From the NCBI GenBank assembly GCA_005765155.1, contig VCCP01000001.1, positions 1,674,001 through 1,738,000 of the forward strand: DNA of 64,000 nt, written 5' to 3'. Shown here in pieces: positions 48,652 through 60,073 of this stretch; within the stretch, counting starts at the first letter, position 1; every line of letters starts with the position of its first letter. The position numbers and the translations under genes were made by a program. The stretch is from Zelopaecilomyces penicillatus. Taxonomy: Eukaryota; Ascomycota; Sordariomycetes; Hypocreales; Pseudodiploosporaceae. The notes below the pieces were generated by a model. The model did no database searches and was not told the DNA's origin. It saw nothing but the letters and a program-made list of their open reading frames with translations.

Positions 48652-50220
48652 TCATATGCTTCTTTCGAGACCTTTCCCCTTGAGCTCTGTCATTCTGAGA
48701 AGCTGCCGGAGACTTCCTTCCGCACGTCCTTGAGGCTGGGTAGATGGAGTATCCGATGATTTCCAAGGTATCCAGCCATTGAGTATGGAAAATATGCCGT
48801 TATTGGTAGTATCTACGCTTATTGGCGATATGGCCCCTTTAGCAACAGATAACCCAAGATTGTTGGGCATATCAGGCGAGCCTTTCAGATGACTACTAGG
48901 TGGATGATGCTCGGAAAGTTGGCCAGTAGTGGTTCTTATTTCCAGCTGGCTATTTGAGGCTTGTGGCTGTGCTGGTTCGCTAACCAGGGCGGTGGCCGAA
49001 GTCCGCGGAGCTGTAGAGTCTGCGGTATATGTCACTTGTCTGGCAACGTCAATAAGAGCCAACGATGAAGCAGATCTCTTCGGGGGCGGTGGTCTGGATG
49101 GTGACTGTTCTTTTTGTGAGCGCTGGCGCTCAGTCGTTCCTCGAGAAGATGTCCTAGGCGATGAGTTGCCCGGGGCTTTGGTAGCTGCCCTGCCACGGAT
49201 TTCATCAGCAATTTCAGCAGCTGGTTTTTTTCTGCTAGATTTTTCTTCATCAGATGACCTGCTTGAAGACATGATGGTTTCAAGTGTGCCCATGGCTCGG
49301 CTATTCCGGCGAGCACCCAACCTCCTTCGTCTATTACTTGAAGTAGCGATACTCCTCTCATCATCTGATGTTACTGCCTGAAGTGTGGGTCCATTTGCAT
49401 CACTGGCCTGTGTCGAACCTGGAAGGAAAGAAGATCCAGAGCCATGGGGGGTATAGTGGACCTCATATTGATTGCTCAAGGAATATCTAGACCTTGCACA
49501 GATCTCGGCGATGCGATCTAAATCGGCATTGATGTCAGCGCCCGTGCCTCCGCCCTGACCCTGGGCTTGGGCTTCCATATTGGCCATAAAGCTCTTGAAG
49601 GTAAAAGCTTCCATGGGTGGTAACCGGGCTTCATCTTCTGTGCGGCCGTTCAGCGGCTTCTTCGTACGTGCTCGCACCATTGTGCTGAGCATACCATTCC
49701 CTGCGGAGACAACTTTGCTCGCGAATGGCAATACACGGGCTGTACCAGCAATAGATCCACCACTTTGCACACCGGAACCAGAGATGGCGCCTCCGTGTAT
49801 AACAACGGCGCCGCGGGAGGAACTGCTCGGCCTGCTGTGCGGCAACGGAGAATAGTAACTGCGAACAATAACCGGCTCCGAGTAGGTACTGCTTTGAGCG
49901 CCTGTGGACTTGGCGTAGCGATGGCGACTCGGATAATGGCTGTTGAGCTCACGCAGGGCCGATGTGCGATTCTCGACGGTCGAATCGTCGACGGGTATCG
50001 GCCTGCCTTCGGCCGTCGAGGAAACGAGTCTCGTTGATGACGGATTCGGCAGCACGGATCGCCTGAACGAGAATGGGAAGGGATTGCCGCGCGCGTCTGA
50101 GGCAGGACGGGATGTAGAAACGGGAAAGGATTGTTGAGATTGATGAAGTTGCGGTTGAGGTCGAGAGGGTGAAGGAGAATAGGGCTGGGGTAGGGGTGGT
50201 GTGGTGGACGGCGAAGGCAT
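48652..50220 (-). CDS. Ser/Pro-rich protein of unknown function
   Basis: Intronless, 522 residues from the ATG at 50220; the open frame extends 54 bases upstream without an ATG. The N-terminal ~100 residues are Pro/Ser-rich. A structured-looking core lies near residues 190-250 (RARTKKPLNG...LPPMEAFTFKSFMANME, then a helix with DLDRIAEICARSRYSLSNQYEVHY). The rest is Ser/Arg-rich with basic clusters (NRRRRLGARRNSR) and phosphorylation-type motifs. The C-terminus has GIFSILNGWIPWKS and a short basic helix (LRQLLRMTELKGKGLERS). No catalytic motif is visible. The clean 523-codon frame and natural composition argue for a real gene. It might be a nuclear or scaffold protein; that is a guess. It is convergent with ctk1. 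Confidence 0.6.
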   Translation of the reverse strand: MPSPSTTPPLPQPYSPSPSRPQPQLHQSQQSFPVSTSRPASDARGNPFPFSFRRSVLPNPSSTRLVSSTAEGRPIPVDDSTVENRTSALRELNSHYPSRHRYAKSTGAQSSTYSEPVIVRSYYSPLPHSRPSSSSRGAVVIHGGAISGSGVQSGGSIAGTARVLPFASKVVSAGNGMLSTMVRARTKKPLNGRTEDEARLPPMEAFTFKSFMANMEAQAQGQGGGTGADINADLDRIAEICARSRYSLSNQYEVHYTPHGSGSSFLPGSTQASDANGPTLQAVTSDDERSIATSSNRRRRLGARRNSRAMGTLETIMSSSRSSDEEKSSRKKPAAEIADEIRGRAATKAPGNSSPRTSSRGTTERQRSQKEQSPSRPPPPKRSASSLALIDVARQVTYTADSTAPRTSATALVSEPAQPQASNSQLEIRTTTGQLSEHHPPSSHLKGSPDMPNNLGLSVAKGAISPISVDTTNNGIFSILNGWIPWKSSDTPSTQPQGRAEGSLRQLLRMTELKGKGLERSI

Positions 50221-50803
50221 GGTGTGGACTGGGAAGTACCGAAAGACTATATGTAAAGCTTGATATGTGCACACAAGACGAGCACAGGGTGTCGCCAGCG
50301 ATCCCAGGGTGCTCTCAGCGGGTCATGGAAAGCGACAATTCGGGCAGAGGTTGAAACTCTACGCTGCAGGTCCGAACGCTCAGGTCGTGCTCATGGTGCT
50401 GTCGTGTCTTCGTCCCATGGGGTACCTCGAGCGCAGGGCCGGAATGGAGACACAGTAGTAATACTTTGCATATATTCGAGCTAGGAGGGGTCGAAAGCCG
50501 ACGCCACGACGGACAGAAGCGCACGCTCGACGTCTGAATCTACTCTGAGCCGTAGAAGTGGAGTCGTCGGGATGCAGGTCTGGATGGAAGCGGACAGCGA
50601 GGGACAACGCGGCGGACCAGGCAGATGAGAGAACGGGAGACAGAAGGGCGTGAGACGGGAAAGAAGGGCGATGGGCGATGGGGGAAATGGGTGAGAGAGG
50701 AAGCGAAACAAGAATTGAGAATGTGGCAGCGATGGAGTGCGGAGAAGGAGGCGGAACCCGGGAGCACGGGCTCGGTGGTGCCAACAAGACGACGAGGCAC
50801 GGG

Positions 50804-50829
50804 CAGATGCAGATGCAGATGCAGATGCA
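50804..50829. repeat. CAGATG hexanucleotide repeat
   Basis: Just over four tandem copies of CAGATG. Confidence 0.8.
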
Positions 50830-50930
50830 CAGTCAGGGAGATAGATGTCACAGGCGAGGGTGTGCAGGCGGGTGAGATGGGAGAGATGAGAATTGGTCTC
50901 GCTTGGGAAACTACTATAATTGCTACCACG

Positions 50931-50952
50931 CCTGCCTGCCTGCCTGCCTGCC
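50931..50952. repeat. CCTG tetranucleotide repeat
   Basis: Five copies of CCTG, the complement-type of the GCTG-rich run near 10605. Confidence 0.8.
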
Positions 50953-52135
50953 TTATCTGAGTGGTATGTCTGCTTCTGGCAGCTGAACCACTTAATTGTG
51001 ATAGATAGAACGCACCTTGGTAGGGACGTGATGCACTGTATTCAGCGCCGTGCAGTGCCAAACCTTCTGCTGCAGGAGGGTGAAGTCGTGGCCGCCGTTC
51101 AAAGGACCATTGAAGGACCACCCAACAAGAACCGGCGACGGCCGCTGCTCAGCCTGCGCTAGCCAATTAGCCTAGTTTACTCCAACGGCAATCGAGTCCA
51201 GACTCGGCGCTGTGAGCCTGTAGAATCCCAGCAACAGCGTCTACTGGTAGGCAAGGCAATTGTACCGCCAGTACAAAGTACGGGTACATGCTGTGGTTGC
51301 TGGCGTGGGCCCCGCCGATTGGCTGCTTTGCAAAATGGCGGGGGTAGCATACGTGGTTGACGTGGTCGGTCAGACACGCCAACCTAAAGTAGCCAGCCAA
51401 TGGCAGCCCGCCTTCATCTACCCTATCAGAATCGTCAATCGAATGGCTTCGTGAGGAATTGCCATGCAATGCAATATGGAGAATTAATACAAAATATACA
51501 AACTAGCAGGCTCTTTGTGCTCTGACCTTGCACCTAGTCTGACATTGATGAATACAACAATATACTAGGTGGCGGCACTTGATCACTTCGTACACCCGTA
51601 ACCTATAACAACACAAATGGGGTTGTCAATGTGCCATCGTGGATCCACCAACAAAGACTGCGTGCAGCTAGCTGGACTGACACAAAATAGCACAGATTGC
51701 ACAGATTGCATAGACGATAGCCATAGAAAATGTCTCACAGAAGAAGACGGAAGGGAAAAAGAAAAGGAAAGCCCGTCAAAAAGAAAACAGCCACTATCAT
51801 CCTACGAAGGACTTGTACTAGTTTTTCCATTGGCCTGGCCAAAAACGATCAATCAAGTGAGACAACAACCACCTCGTCTAGATACGGCGGGGTAACGCTT
51901 GGTGAGACCCTGCAGTGTCTCTCCCTGTTCTCGATTGACGGGTGGATGGGATGTATGCTTGCCAGCGCCTTGTCGCCCATGCCACTGCCACCCATCCAAG
52001 CCATCATCCGACACACACGTTTCATCACTCACCACACCCGTTAGTACTGGGAAGCTCTTGGCTTATCAATCGCCAAAAGCAGCCATAACATCCGGCTAAT
52101 ATTAACTATTTATTGAACATCAATTATTATTTATC

Positions 52136-52156
52136 AGAAGAAGAAGAAGAAGAAGC
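52136..52156. repeat. AAG trinucleotide repeat
   Basis: About six to seven copies of AAG/AGA in an AT-rich flank. Confidence 0.8.
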
Positions 52157-52916
52157 TGAAATGATTTGTCCAAGCCGCCCGTCTGGATAGCTAGGATTAT
52201 CATTCCTTCCGCCAAACACAGCACCACCTTTCTCTTATGCCCCAATGTCTGCAGCATAAAGCAAGATTCATACAGTTGGTTCCCTACCTAGATAGTTTGG
52301 CTTGCCCTGGCCTGCCATCCCTCCGCAGCCATTCTCGTATTCGTTCCCCACCAAGTCAGGTTAACATTGAGAAACTACAAAACGCGACACACGACTTCCA
52401 TCTTGTTCAACAGTGATTGCCAGTAGATGCTGTAAACATGGGCATCCTTTTCTAACATCTAGTCATGAAGAATAGCAGACCGCAAAGCATACAAACAAAC
52501 CGTCAAAGCTACTTATTATGTGTTGATCATTCATCTTCTAATAGGGTATACACATATGCCTTCGGAACTTTTCCATATTACTTCTGACTTGGATCAGATC
52601 AGACGCCATTGTTGTGCCAAGGGTACACAGCATGAACAATGCAAAAACCTTGATATAAGCTTAAATGTAAGTCACTGCAAAATCTGAGAAACAAAGAGGT
52701 TTTTGTAGACAACTTATCCAATGCATTCGGAAGCATTGAAAAGAGCTACTAACCAAACATGCAGTGATTCCTGTCGAATATCCTCGTAAACTACATTTGA
52801 TATAGCTGAGTGAATTAAAGCCCCATTACCGTCAACCAACTCAACCAAACAAATGAGACTTGGCATTTATCCAACGCTTCATCTGCCTGGCGTCTGGGAC
52901 ACATTCGTGAACATGT

Positions 52917-53358
52917 TTAAACATCGGACTGTGGGATGGTCCCGTAACTTTGTCCACCAGTCTGCACGTTATGAGAGTAAACACCAGGCGCAGGCTCGGC
53001 AGGAAAGCGCCCTTCGTGTGCTTGTTCTCGGCGATCGTAGTAAACATATTCAACATAAAATGCGTGTATATGACCAGGAAGGTACCCGAGGATCGTAAGA
53101 CAAATGTTGATGAACAAATCTAGAATACATCAGTCTCATTTGAGTGTTCTGATCGAGTGATATTTAAAAAAGATAAATCGGACTTACCCATTCCACATCC
53201 TGCCACAGCCCAAACGCCGATAGGAGGGCCTGAAAACAAAACCTAGTTAGCCCGCTGTACACGCATAGCCAGACGGAAGAGGGAAATGCGAAAGTGGTGT
53301 CGCCTAACGTACAAATGATGGTAATCAAGACAATGAGAACAGCTGAGACGACACCCAT
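52917..53358 (-). CDS. Pmp3/Sna-family membrane proteolipid (UPF0057)
   Basis: Three exons (53358-53313, 53229-53188, 53119-52917) give 96 residues. Helix 1 (about 3-18) ends ITIICPPIGV; the PPIGVWAVAGCG turn and LFINICLTILGYLPGHIHAFY helix 2 are the diagnostic Pmp3 signature. The ~40-residue polar tail after YYDRREQ is longer than in Pmp3 (about 55 residues in all) and resembles yeast Sna2/Sna4-type members. These are small two-helix membrane proteins affecting ion homeostasis or vacuolar trafficking; the exact role is not shown by sequence. The signature is formed only when both introns (83 and 68 nt) are removed, which strongly supports the model and explains why single-frame reading misses it. 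Confidence 0.88.
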
Positions 53359-55199
53359 GTTGGCGGTGGTTTGTGTTGGACCTTGGAAATCGTGAATATG
53401 AGGCTGGAGATAGATGCAGTTGCGCGTAGGCTGGATGGAGTCTTGGGGATGCAATGGGGAGCTTCAATGGCGACAAAATAAAGAGGCTGGTGTTGGTGCA
53501 ACAACAAATGATGAAGGGAGGAAGAGCAGAGAGGAGCTGAGATCACGCCTGCGTAACTGGTTGCGTAACCTGGAGACAACCTCGTGAGACGGCGTGACTA
53601 ACGATACCTACTACCTAGGCATGCTCTTTGTTCCATCCAAGTAGGCAGGCAGAGCGCAAGGCTGGTGACGCGGAAGGGGGGGAGTGCATGACGTAGCCCA
53701 GCCAGTTCGGGTTCAATCCGGAAGCGAAGCTAGCTTGACCCTGTTCCAACGCCAGCAACGATTCTTCACCACCTCACACACTGGTACAGTTGCAATACAA
53801 ATCGCTGGAAATCCAAGCATACACCCGCAAACATGGATCATCAAGCCGATATGCCATCCGACTTCACCAAGAAGAACAAACCATCTGCCAATGACTATTA
53901 GCCATGATGTTTACACACAGCTGCAGCTTGTAGCTCACAACAGTCGTCTTGAACAGGAAAAACTAAGCAATAGCACGCCTTACCGGGTACGGTTGCAGAG
54001 GGTCGATGACTGGCGCATGCACTTCGGTTACCCTGAAGGCAGGCAAGACAACCTAGGGAAAATACTCAATACCAATGGAACTTGGTGAAGGAGATTGATC
54101 GTTCTACAGTACATGACTGATTGGCGCCATGTGAACCGATTTGACAGACCAGACTGGATATACGCTGTCTTCATGGGTACTGTTCCGGACCTCAGTTGCC
54201 CTCGTACACAGTCTCACAGCTACGACTAGGTTTTTACCTGTCGTGCGAATCACGCAGTTCATGTTTAACACTGTGCAGTGCGTCTAATTAATCGACAGTC
54301 GAATTGCCTGCCTCCCCGATCACGCATGCACGATGCTGTATTCCCACCTCACAATGGTTGTATAAACTACAGTCCGGATCAGACATTGTGCTACCAACCA
54401 TCTTGATTATAACCCCGATAGCCATAGCTTGAACCTCTTCCAGACTTTTTTGCACAGCCCATTGCTATGTCCAGTGTCTGTGCATGTTGAAGATTACAGA
54501 TTGGAGTTATGTGTGTCCAGACAACGTTAATAAAACCGCCTGGTTTCCATGATGACCCCACTCGAATCAGGAGAGCATCGCGCTCACGTTGGCTGCCCAT
54601 TAATAGTGGACCTTGTTGGTAACTTGTTAACTGTTGCCTTCCATGCTTTATATAGACACGTTTGGCGGATGAGGATTTGTCCGGTTCGCAGGCAGGGTAA
54701 ACATGGAGCAGACAGGGCTTCTTCTCAATCTGGAATTGCAAAACTTGACCAGTGATAGTTCAATCGGAAAGTTGCCCCGTCCATCCGCAAGCAAGCTACG
54801 CATGGTGCGGCGGGCTTTGCAGACGCACACAAAGGTAACCGAAGACCCCGGATTAATTTTCCATGGATTTGATGACGTACGATATTTACCCATTGAAAGA
54901 TGTCTAATATTTTTTTTTTGGCACAGAATATGATAGCATCTCCTTGTGTGTTTTGTTCACTGGCATCTGAAGGAAGACACCATGTAGTACCTAATCTACG
55001 TACCTCTTACGTACCTATATAAAGGTCACCTTAATCTTGTTTGACACATGGTTGATTGGCATTGTCAGCATTCAATTGTTAGGCCATCGTGTTGGCAGGT
55101 TGCCTCTGACTGATCAGTGTCTGATCGGAGGCTTTCGCAGAACATGCAGCTCAAATCGAGTTATACGGTGATAGCATATGTGTGTGATGGATCAAAGCC

Positions 55200-55214
55200 T
55201 ACCTATATTAGGTA
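55200..55214. repeat. TACCTA/TAGGTA inverted repeat, 3-nt spacer
   Basis: Perfect arms around a TAT spacer; fourth member of the set. Confidence 0.65.
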
Positions 55215-55319
55215 CCTGTTAAACTGGCCTCGGGTGCACCCATCGCATCCATCGCAACCCTCATCTACCCGGCCAGATAATAGCTAAACATGAACAAACG
55301 AAACAAGGAGTCAATCCCA

Positions 55320-55330
55320 GGGGGGGGGGG
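55320..55330. repeat. poly-G run
   Basis: Eleven consecutive G residues; a likely site of length error in sequencing. Confidence 0.8.
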
Positions 55331-56383
55331 TTGAGGCTCAAGCCCTGCGTTCCTCCGAGAACATAGCATGGGCAGTGCATCCACACAAGGGACAGGACAG
55401 AAAACAATACAATGCATCCCCAATCTCTAGAAACGATGCAGGAGATGGAGTACGGAGACAATTGGTAGGCGATGCTTTTGGTCACATCATTCCCATGATT
55501 GAATACGCTGAATGATATCTTGGAAGACTACAGAAATGCTGTTCTCACCATAACCCGAGGTTGGTAGGTACTTTTGGACAAAAGACGCTGTGTCAATTTA
55601 AGCACAGCAGCCATAGATAGGGGGATAGGGGTCTACGATGTGTGGTCAGGTACAGTGAGTGTAGTGCCTAGGGCCAAGGTTGCCCTGAAGGTCCTCTGAG
55701 GGTCCTCACAGTGCCAGCTCCTCTCTGCGTGGGCATTGGATGGAATGGATCCAGCAGTGCACCTTTGTTCCCACCCACTAACAAAGTACGTACAGAGTCC
55801 CGACAGGTAATTACAGCGCCCACTCAACACAATCGCTATAGTAATCCTACAACCAGTGCTGCAACTGGGGGGGATTATGGAAGAGAAAACCTAACACTGG
55901 ACCTTTGAATGGACCGCTTGGGCCAATTTTCCGCCCCATCTCTCTGAGGCTCAACCCGTCTCCTTCATCCACCTCCATTCCCTCTTTTCGCAGCCCCATT
56001 CACCTCATTGTCAGCTCGACAACTCCGAGGCTGTGTTGCGCATTCTGGCAGGGCGCGGCCAATCTCTTTCTTCACCCTTCATTGTGTGCCAGTATTATTT
56101 CCCCCCTTCCGTCCCCGGCCGCCGACCCAAGCTCCCAGCTTCGCCCCCGGCTCCATTTGCTCGACACCTCCTGAAGCTTCGTTTTCGACTCGTCACCTCT
56201 CAACGGTGTCCCGCTGCCCGTCGATCTCTGAGCCGGCTGGGCCACAGGCTGCTGCTCTGTTTTACATCATACGTCTTCACTGCTGGATCACGTCCAGACA
56301 TTATCACGGGCGACCAAACCGCGTCAATACTGCTGCCTGCACCTCCGCCTCCGCTGTGCTGAGCCGGTTGACCAGTTGTCATC

Positions 56384-58659
56384 ATGACTTCGCAGCAGAT
56401 GCCTCAACTCAACATCGATCGCTATGTCGTGATCCACGTTGCGACTACTTGTGATGAACATGGTGTCTATGTTACCAAAGACTCCGCCGAGGTCATCGAG
56501 CTTGGATGGATTCTTCTTGATGCCACTTCACTTGAGCAGGTCAGCATCCCTGTGCTACTTCATCGAAATCCCTTTACCGTACCTATCTTACAGCTCATCC
56601 GGGCATTGCTGACTTTGCTCTTCATCCTGATAGATCACCCACGAGAGCGTTCTCGTAAAACCTGTCAACACTCCCATCACTCCACTGTGCAGTAAGTTTC
56701 ATTGGCTTCTGGGATTCACTTTTCTCTGGCCCGCCCCCCCTATACCGGCCCACTCTGCCCACCTATTCACAATCGCGCGCGCCGAGCCCCTGTGCCCTCC
56801 TGACTCTCCAACATCTTCCAACGCTTTAGGACCTGTCAAAACACGACTAACAACTTTATTCTGCCTTTTTTGCAGCAAGTCTAACAACTCTGACCTGGGA
56901 GCATGTTCGAAACGCTGGTACCTTTAGAGACGCTATCACCCGATTCGATACTTTTGCTACCGAGCACTTGACTTCCAAGAATCTTGACTTCGTTTTTGTC
57001 ACACTCGATGCCTGGGACCTCCGTGTTCAGCTTCCCCGGGAAGCTCGGGACAAGGCCGTTGTGCTCCCCCCTTACCTGCAACATTCCCGCACTTTTGATT
57101 TGCGAACGGAGTATCAGCGCTGGCAACAGCATCATCCGGAGTCTCTGCCTTTTGGGCCTTCGATGTTGTCAAACATTTGTGCTGCTCTTGAAGTAGAACC
57201 TGTCCAGTCGAGCGCTCCTATCAAGCACAACCTGCCATTTCATTTGCAGGCTCTAGCTCCAGCTTCCCCTCGACGTGCTATGGAAGAGGCCATCACTCTT
57301 GCACGGGTTCTGCGAGGCTTGATTCGCAAATCTCAGCCTCCCCAGGAGCATCCAGACGTTTTGACGAGACCTATGGATGCTAGGGCTGATGTGAGGGCCT
57401 TCCTCTCCGAGCGAAGCAAAGTATTGCACATGTCTGGTCTTCCACATGATACGACTCAATCTGAGCTTGAGAGCTGGTTCACACAATTTGGAGGCCGTCC
57501 CATTGCCTTCTGGACGCTGCGGACCCCTGAGCAGCACAAGCCCACAGGTACTGGCTTTGCTGTTTTCTCTTCCCACGAAGAGGTATGTTCTAATATTGTT
57601 GCTTGCATTACTCCTTTCCCGCCCCTTACAGAGTGTGCTAACTTCCACTAGGCTGCTGAGAGCTTGTGCATGAACGGACGTGCTCTTAACGAGAAAGCTA
57701 TTGAAGTTTCGCCGTCTTCCAGCCGCGTGTTGGATCGAGCTCAGGACATTTTGACCCCATTCCCACCAAGCAAGAACCGCCCACGTCCAGGTGACTGGAC
57801 TTGTCCATCATGTGGATTCTCCAATTTCCAACGCCGTACAGCCTGTTTCCGATGCTCTTTCCCTGCGGTTGGGTCGGGTGCTGGTGCTGGTGGCGGTGCT
57901 GGTGGCGGCGAGATGGGTGGCGGTTATAACAACAACAATAATAATAACAACAACAACTATGGCGGATATGGACCTCCTGCGATGGTACCTCCCCCACATC
58001 ATGGTGGACATCACGGTCCTATGGGTCACGGTGGACGAATGGGAGGCGGTGGTGTTGTTCCATTCCGTGCTGGTGATTGGAAGTGTGGGAATGAGGTATG
58101 CGGCTACCATAATTTCGCAAAGAACGTCTGTTGTCTACGTTGTGGAGCTAGCCGCGCTGGTGCTGCCGTTGTTGCCGACTCTGGGTACCCCTCACCCATG
58201 GATAACGGCTCCCAGTACGGCATGAACCAAGGCTCGATGGGTGGCAATCCAGGCCCCGGTCCCTTTGCTTCTGGCAACTCCTTTGGCGGCTCCGGAGGTG
58301 GTTACAATCAGCATTTTGGTGGCCCCCCGAGCCACTTCTTGCCATCCGGTCTGGGTGGAGGTGCCGCTGGTTATGCAGGTTCTATGAACAACCAGGGTTT
58401 CCCATCGGCTCCGGGATCGCACTCTGCTGGCCCCTTTGATAGCAGAGCTGCCGAAGCCGCCTTCCAGTCTGCTACGAATGGCCCTGCATCTGCTGGACCA
58501 TCGAATAACTTCTATAACAATAGCAACAACAACAACGGCAACAATGGCGAGAATGACCCGTTCGCTTTCCTTTCTTCCGGTATTGGTGGCCTCTCTGTTA
58601 GCGGCGGTGATGCTCGCCAAAACGGCGGTGGTGCTCCTCAAAGCAAGTCACCCGCTTAA
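56384..58659 (+). CDS. nrp1: Nrp1-like RNA-binding protein (exonuclease-fold + RRM + two RanBP2 zinc fingers)
   Basis: Putative cytoplasmic RNA-binding protein related to yeast asparagine-rich Nrp1, a stress-granule protein. Exons 56384-56539, 56634-56691, 56876-57582 and 57652-58659 give 642 residues. Residues ~10-220 resemble a DEDDh exonuclease fold (EVIELGWILLDA; PVNTPITPLCTSLTTLTWE; FVFVTLDAWDLRVQLP). The first catalytic motif, normally DxExT, reads IHVATTC, so activity is doubtful. An RRM lies at about 252-332. RanBP2-type fingers follow: C358/C361/C372/C375 and C452/C457/C468/C471. Between them is a Gly-rich linker with an Asn run encoded by AAC/AAT codons. The C-terminus is Gly/Asn/Ser-rich, prion-like in composition. 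Intron acceptor 2 (TTTTTTGCAG) fixes the frame. Confidence 0.88.
57928..57957. repeat. AAC/AAT repeat inside nrp1
   Basis: About ten AAC/AAT codons encode an Asn run in the linker between the zinc fingers. Confidence 0.8.
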
Positions 58660-60073
58660 TTGCAAAATCTCGGATTGGAGCTAGGTGGTGGCGGCGGCGC
58701 ATGATTTCCTTAGATCGCTATATTCGACCAAATGGTTGCATACCTTTTCGTGTCAGCTTGTTTTTTTTTCGTTCCACACGACTTTGGAATGACGAACATA
58801 GAGCATTTGACCTTGGCAAATTACCTTCTGCACTTGTCTGGCTGTTTCAAGGGAAGGGGTCGGTGTGTATTGGTTTTTGGAGGACTAGGACGGAGTGTTG
58901 GACCTTTTATATTTCAGGTGGGTTGTGGCAAATTTGTTGAAAGGCTGGAAGACAAAAGTGACTATACCACGGATGCTCTGGATTGATGAGTTTGTGGAAC
59001 AAGCTTTGCTAGGAAAATACTGGATCACTTTCGCGCAAAGGGAGGGCAACTATGGTTTTTCGGCAGGATGGGGGTGTGGGCTCGATTGATGGGTCGGACG
59101 TGGCATTTTGCTGCAATCCTTTGTCCCCGGTGCTGGTGCATAGCGTAAGGGAGTGTAAGGGTATATCTTGGCCTTGTGTGACTCAAATATCCAGTTCACC
59201 GGTGTGTGTTTTGCCGCTCTGATGACGAAGTTGCTTTTCTACATGGTGGTTTTTCCTTTTGGTTTTTTGTCTCCTTGGTCCTTGTTTTCATGCCGAATGT
59301 CTCTACAGTCTTTAGCTTTCCCAACCCCTTCATTCACCTAGTATTAGTGCTACTCCCCCCTCTTTGGCGTCTGCTTCTGTTGAAGAGACCCTTCTACATG
59401 TTGTATTGACCCACTCCTTTTGCTTTTCTATCATTATTATTCAGCATTTCATACGCGAGGATCTTTTGCTGGTGCTACTGGAAAGAAAAATTGAAAATGG
59501 GCATCTGGGGGAGTCGGTGGAGCCTGGGGATTCTTCCTTTTTTTCTCTTTTTCTTGCTGCTTCTTTCTTTCTCCTTCTCTTTCATTGCAGTTTGGCTGAA
59601 TAAAAAAAATGTGCCTGGGATTCCAACACACTTATACATATATTACTCACTCTTCGTCTTCAGGTGCCAGAACTAATAATATGAGCTGTATCGTTTCTGA
59701 AGTCAGGGGCTTTGAATCCCCGACACTTTGGACTACGACGAGAGGGGTGGAAAATAGGGGTCAATTTGGGCAATCGAGCCCTTTTATAAATCGGGTTTGT
59801 TTTGAGGTTAATCGTTGATAGAAAAATAACATGACAAGGACTTATGAGAGATCCTATGTTATGGGAGATTCTGCTTTACCGATGCAGGTTCATTTACTTC
59901 TGTATACTATTTTTGACAACCCGATGCTCACCTCACTCTGAGGCTGTCTGTCAATGGAATCAAGTCCCAAGCATCCTGTTGGCATATAAAGCAACAGTCC
60001 GTCAAACACTATCCCATAATTCGGCAGCACTGGCCCAATTCGCCAATCTAGTTTTCTTGTCAACAATTCTCAC
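58660..60073. other. convergent 3' region
   Basis: Between nrp1 (+) and the 685-residue gene (-). T-rich, with CT-rich patches near 59500-59600. Short frames without motifs. No gene seen. Confidence 0.55.

Larger units (their letters stand above)
50221..52916. other. ~2.7-kb intergenic region with microsatellites and CCAAT motifs
   Basis: The upstream region of the Ser/Pro-rich gene and the 3' flank of the Pmp3/Sna gene. It contains CAGATG, CCTG and AAG microsatellites and three CCAAT/ATTGG motifs between 51160 and 51410. Open frames around 50540-51121 arise from the biased composition and have no motifs. No gene supported. Confidence 0.5.
53359..56383. other. ~3-kb divergent intergenic region
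   Basis: Between the Pmp3/Sna gene (-) and nrp1 (+). It includes an 11-G run at 55320-55330, TACC/GGTA-rich patches near 53606 and 55000, and an inverted repeat at 55200. The last ~480 bp are CT-rich and GC-richer and look like the nrp1 leader. Short open frames only (for example near 53684 and 54703). Confidence 0.5.

Noticed and set aside
50804..50952. Short tandem repeats as a possible CRISPR array
   Set aside because: Units of 4-6 bases without spacers, in a eukaryotic genome: simple microsatellites.
50540..51121. 193-codon minus-strand frame
   Set aside because: Built from microsatellite-rich, composition-biased DNA; Pro/Ser/Arg-rich without a core.
53690..53740. T-arm-like GGTTCAATCC that might mark a tRNA
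   Set aside because: No matching acceptor, D or anticodon stems at the required distances.
59700..59730. GGGG...CCCC hairpin resembling a T-arm
   Set aside because: Loop lacks TTC at the right place and no cloverleaf can be formed upstream.
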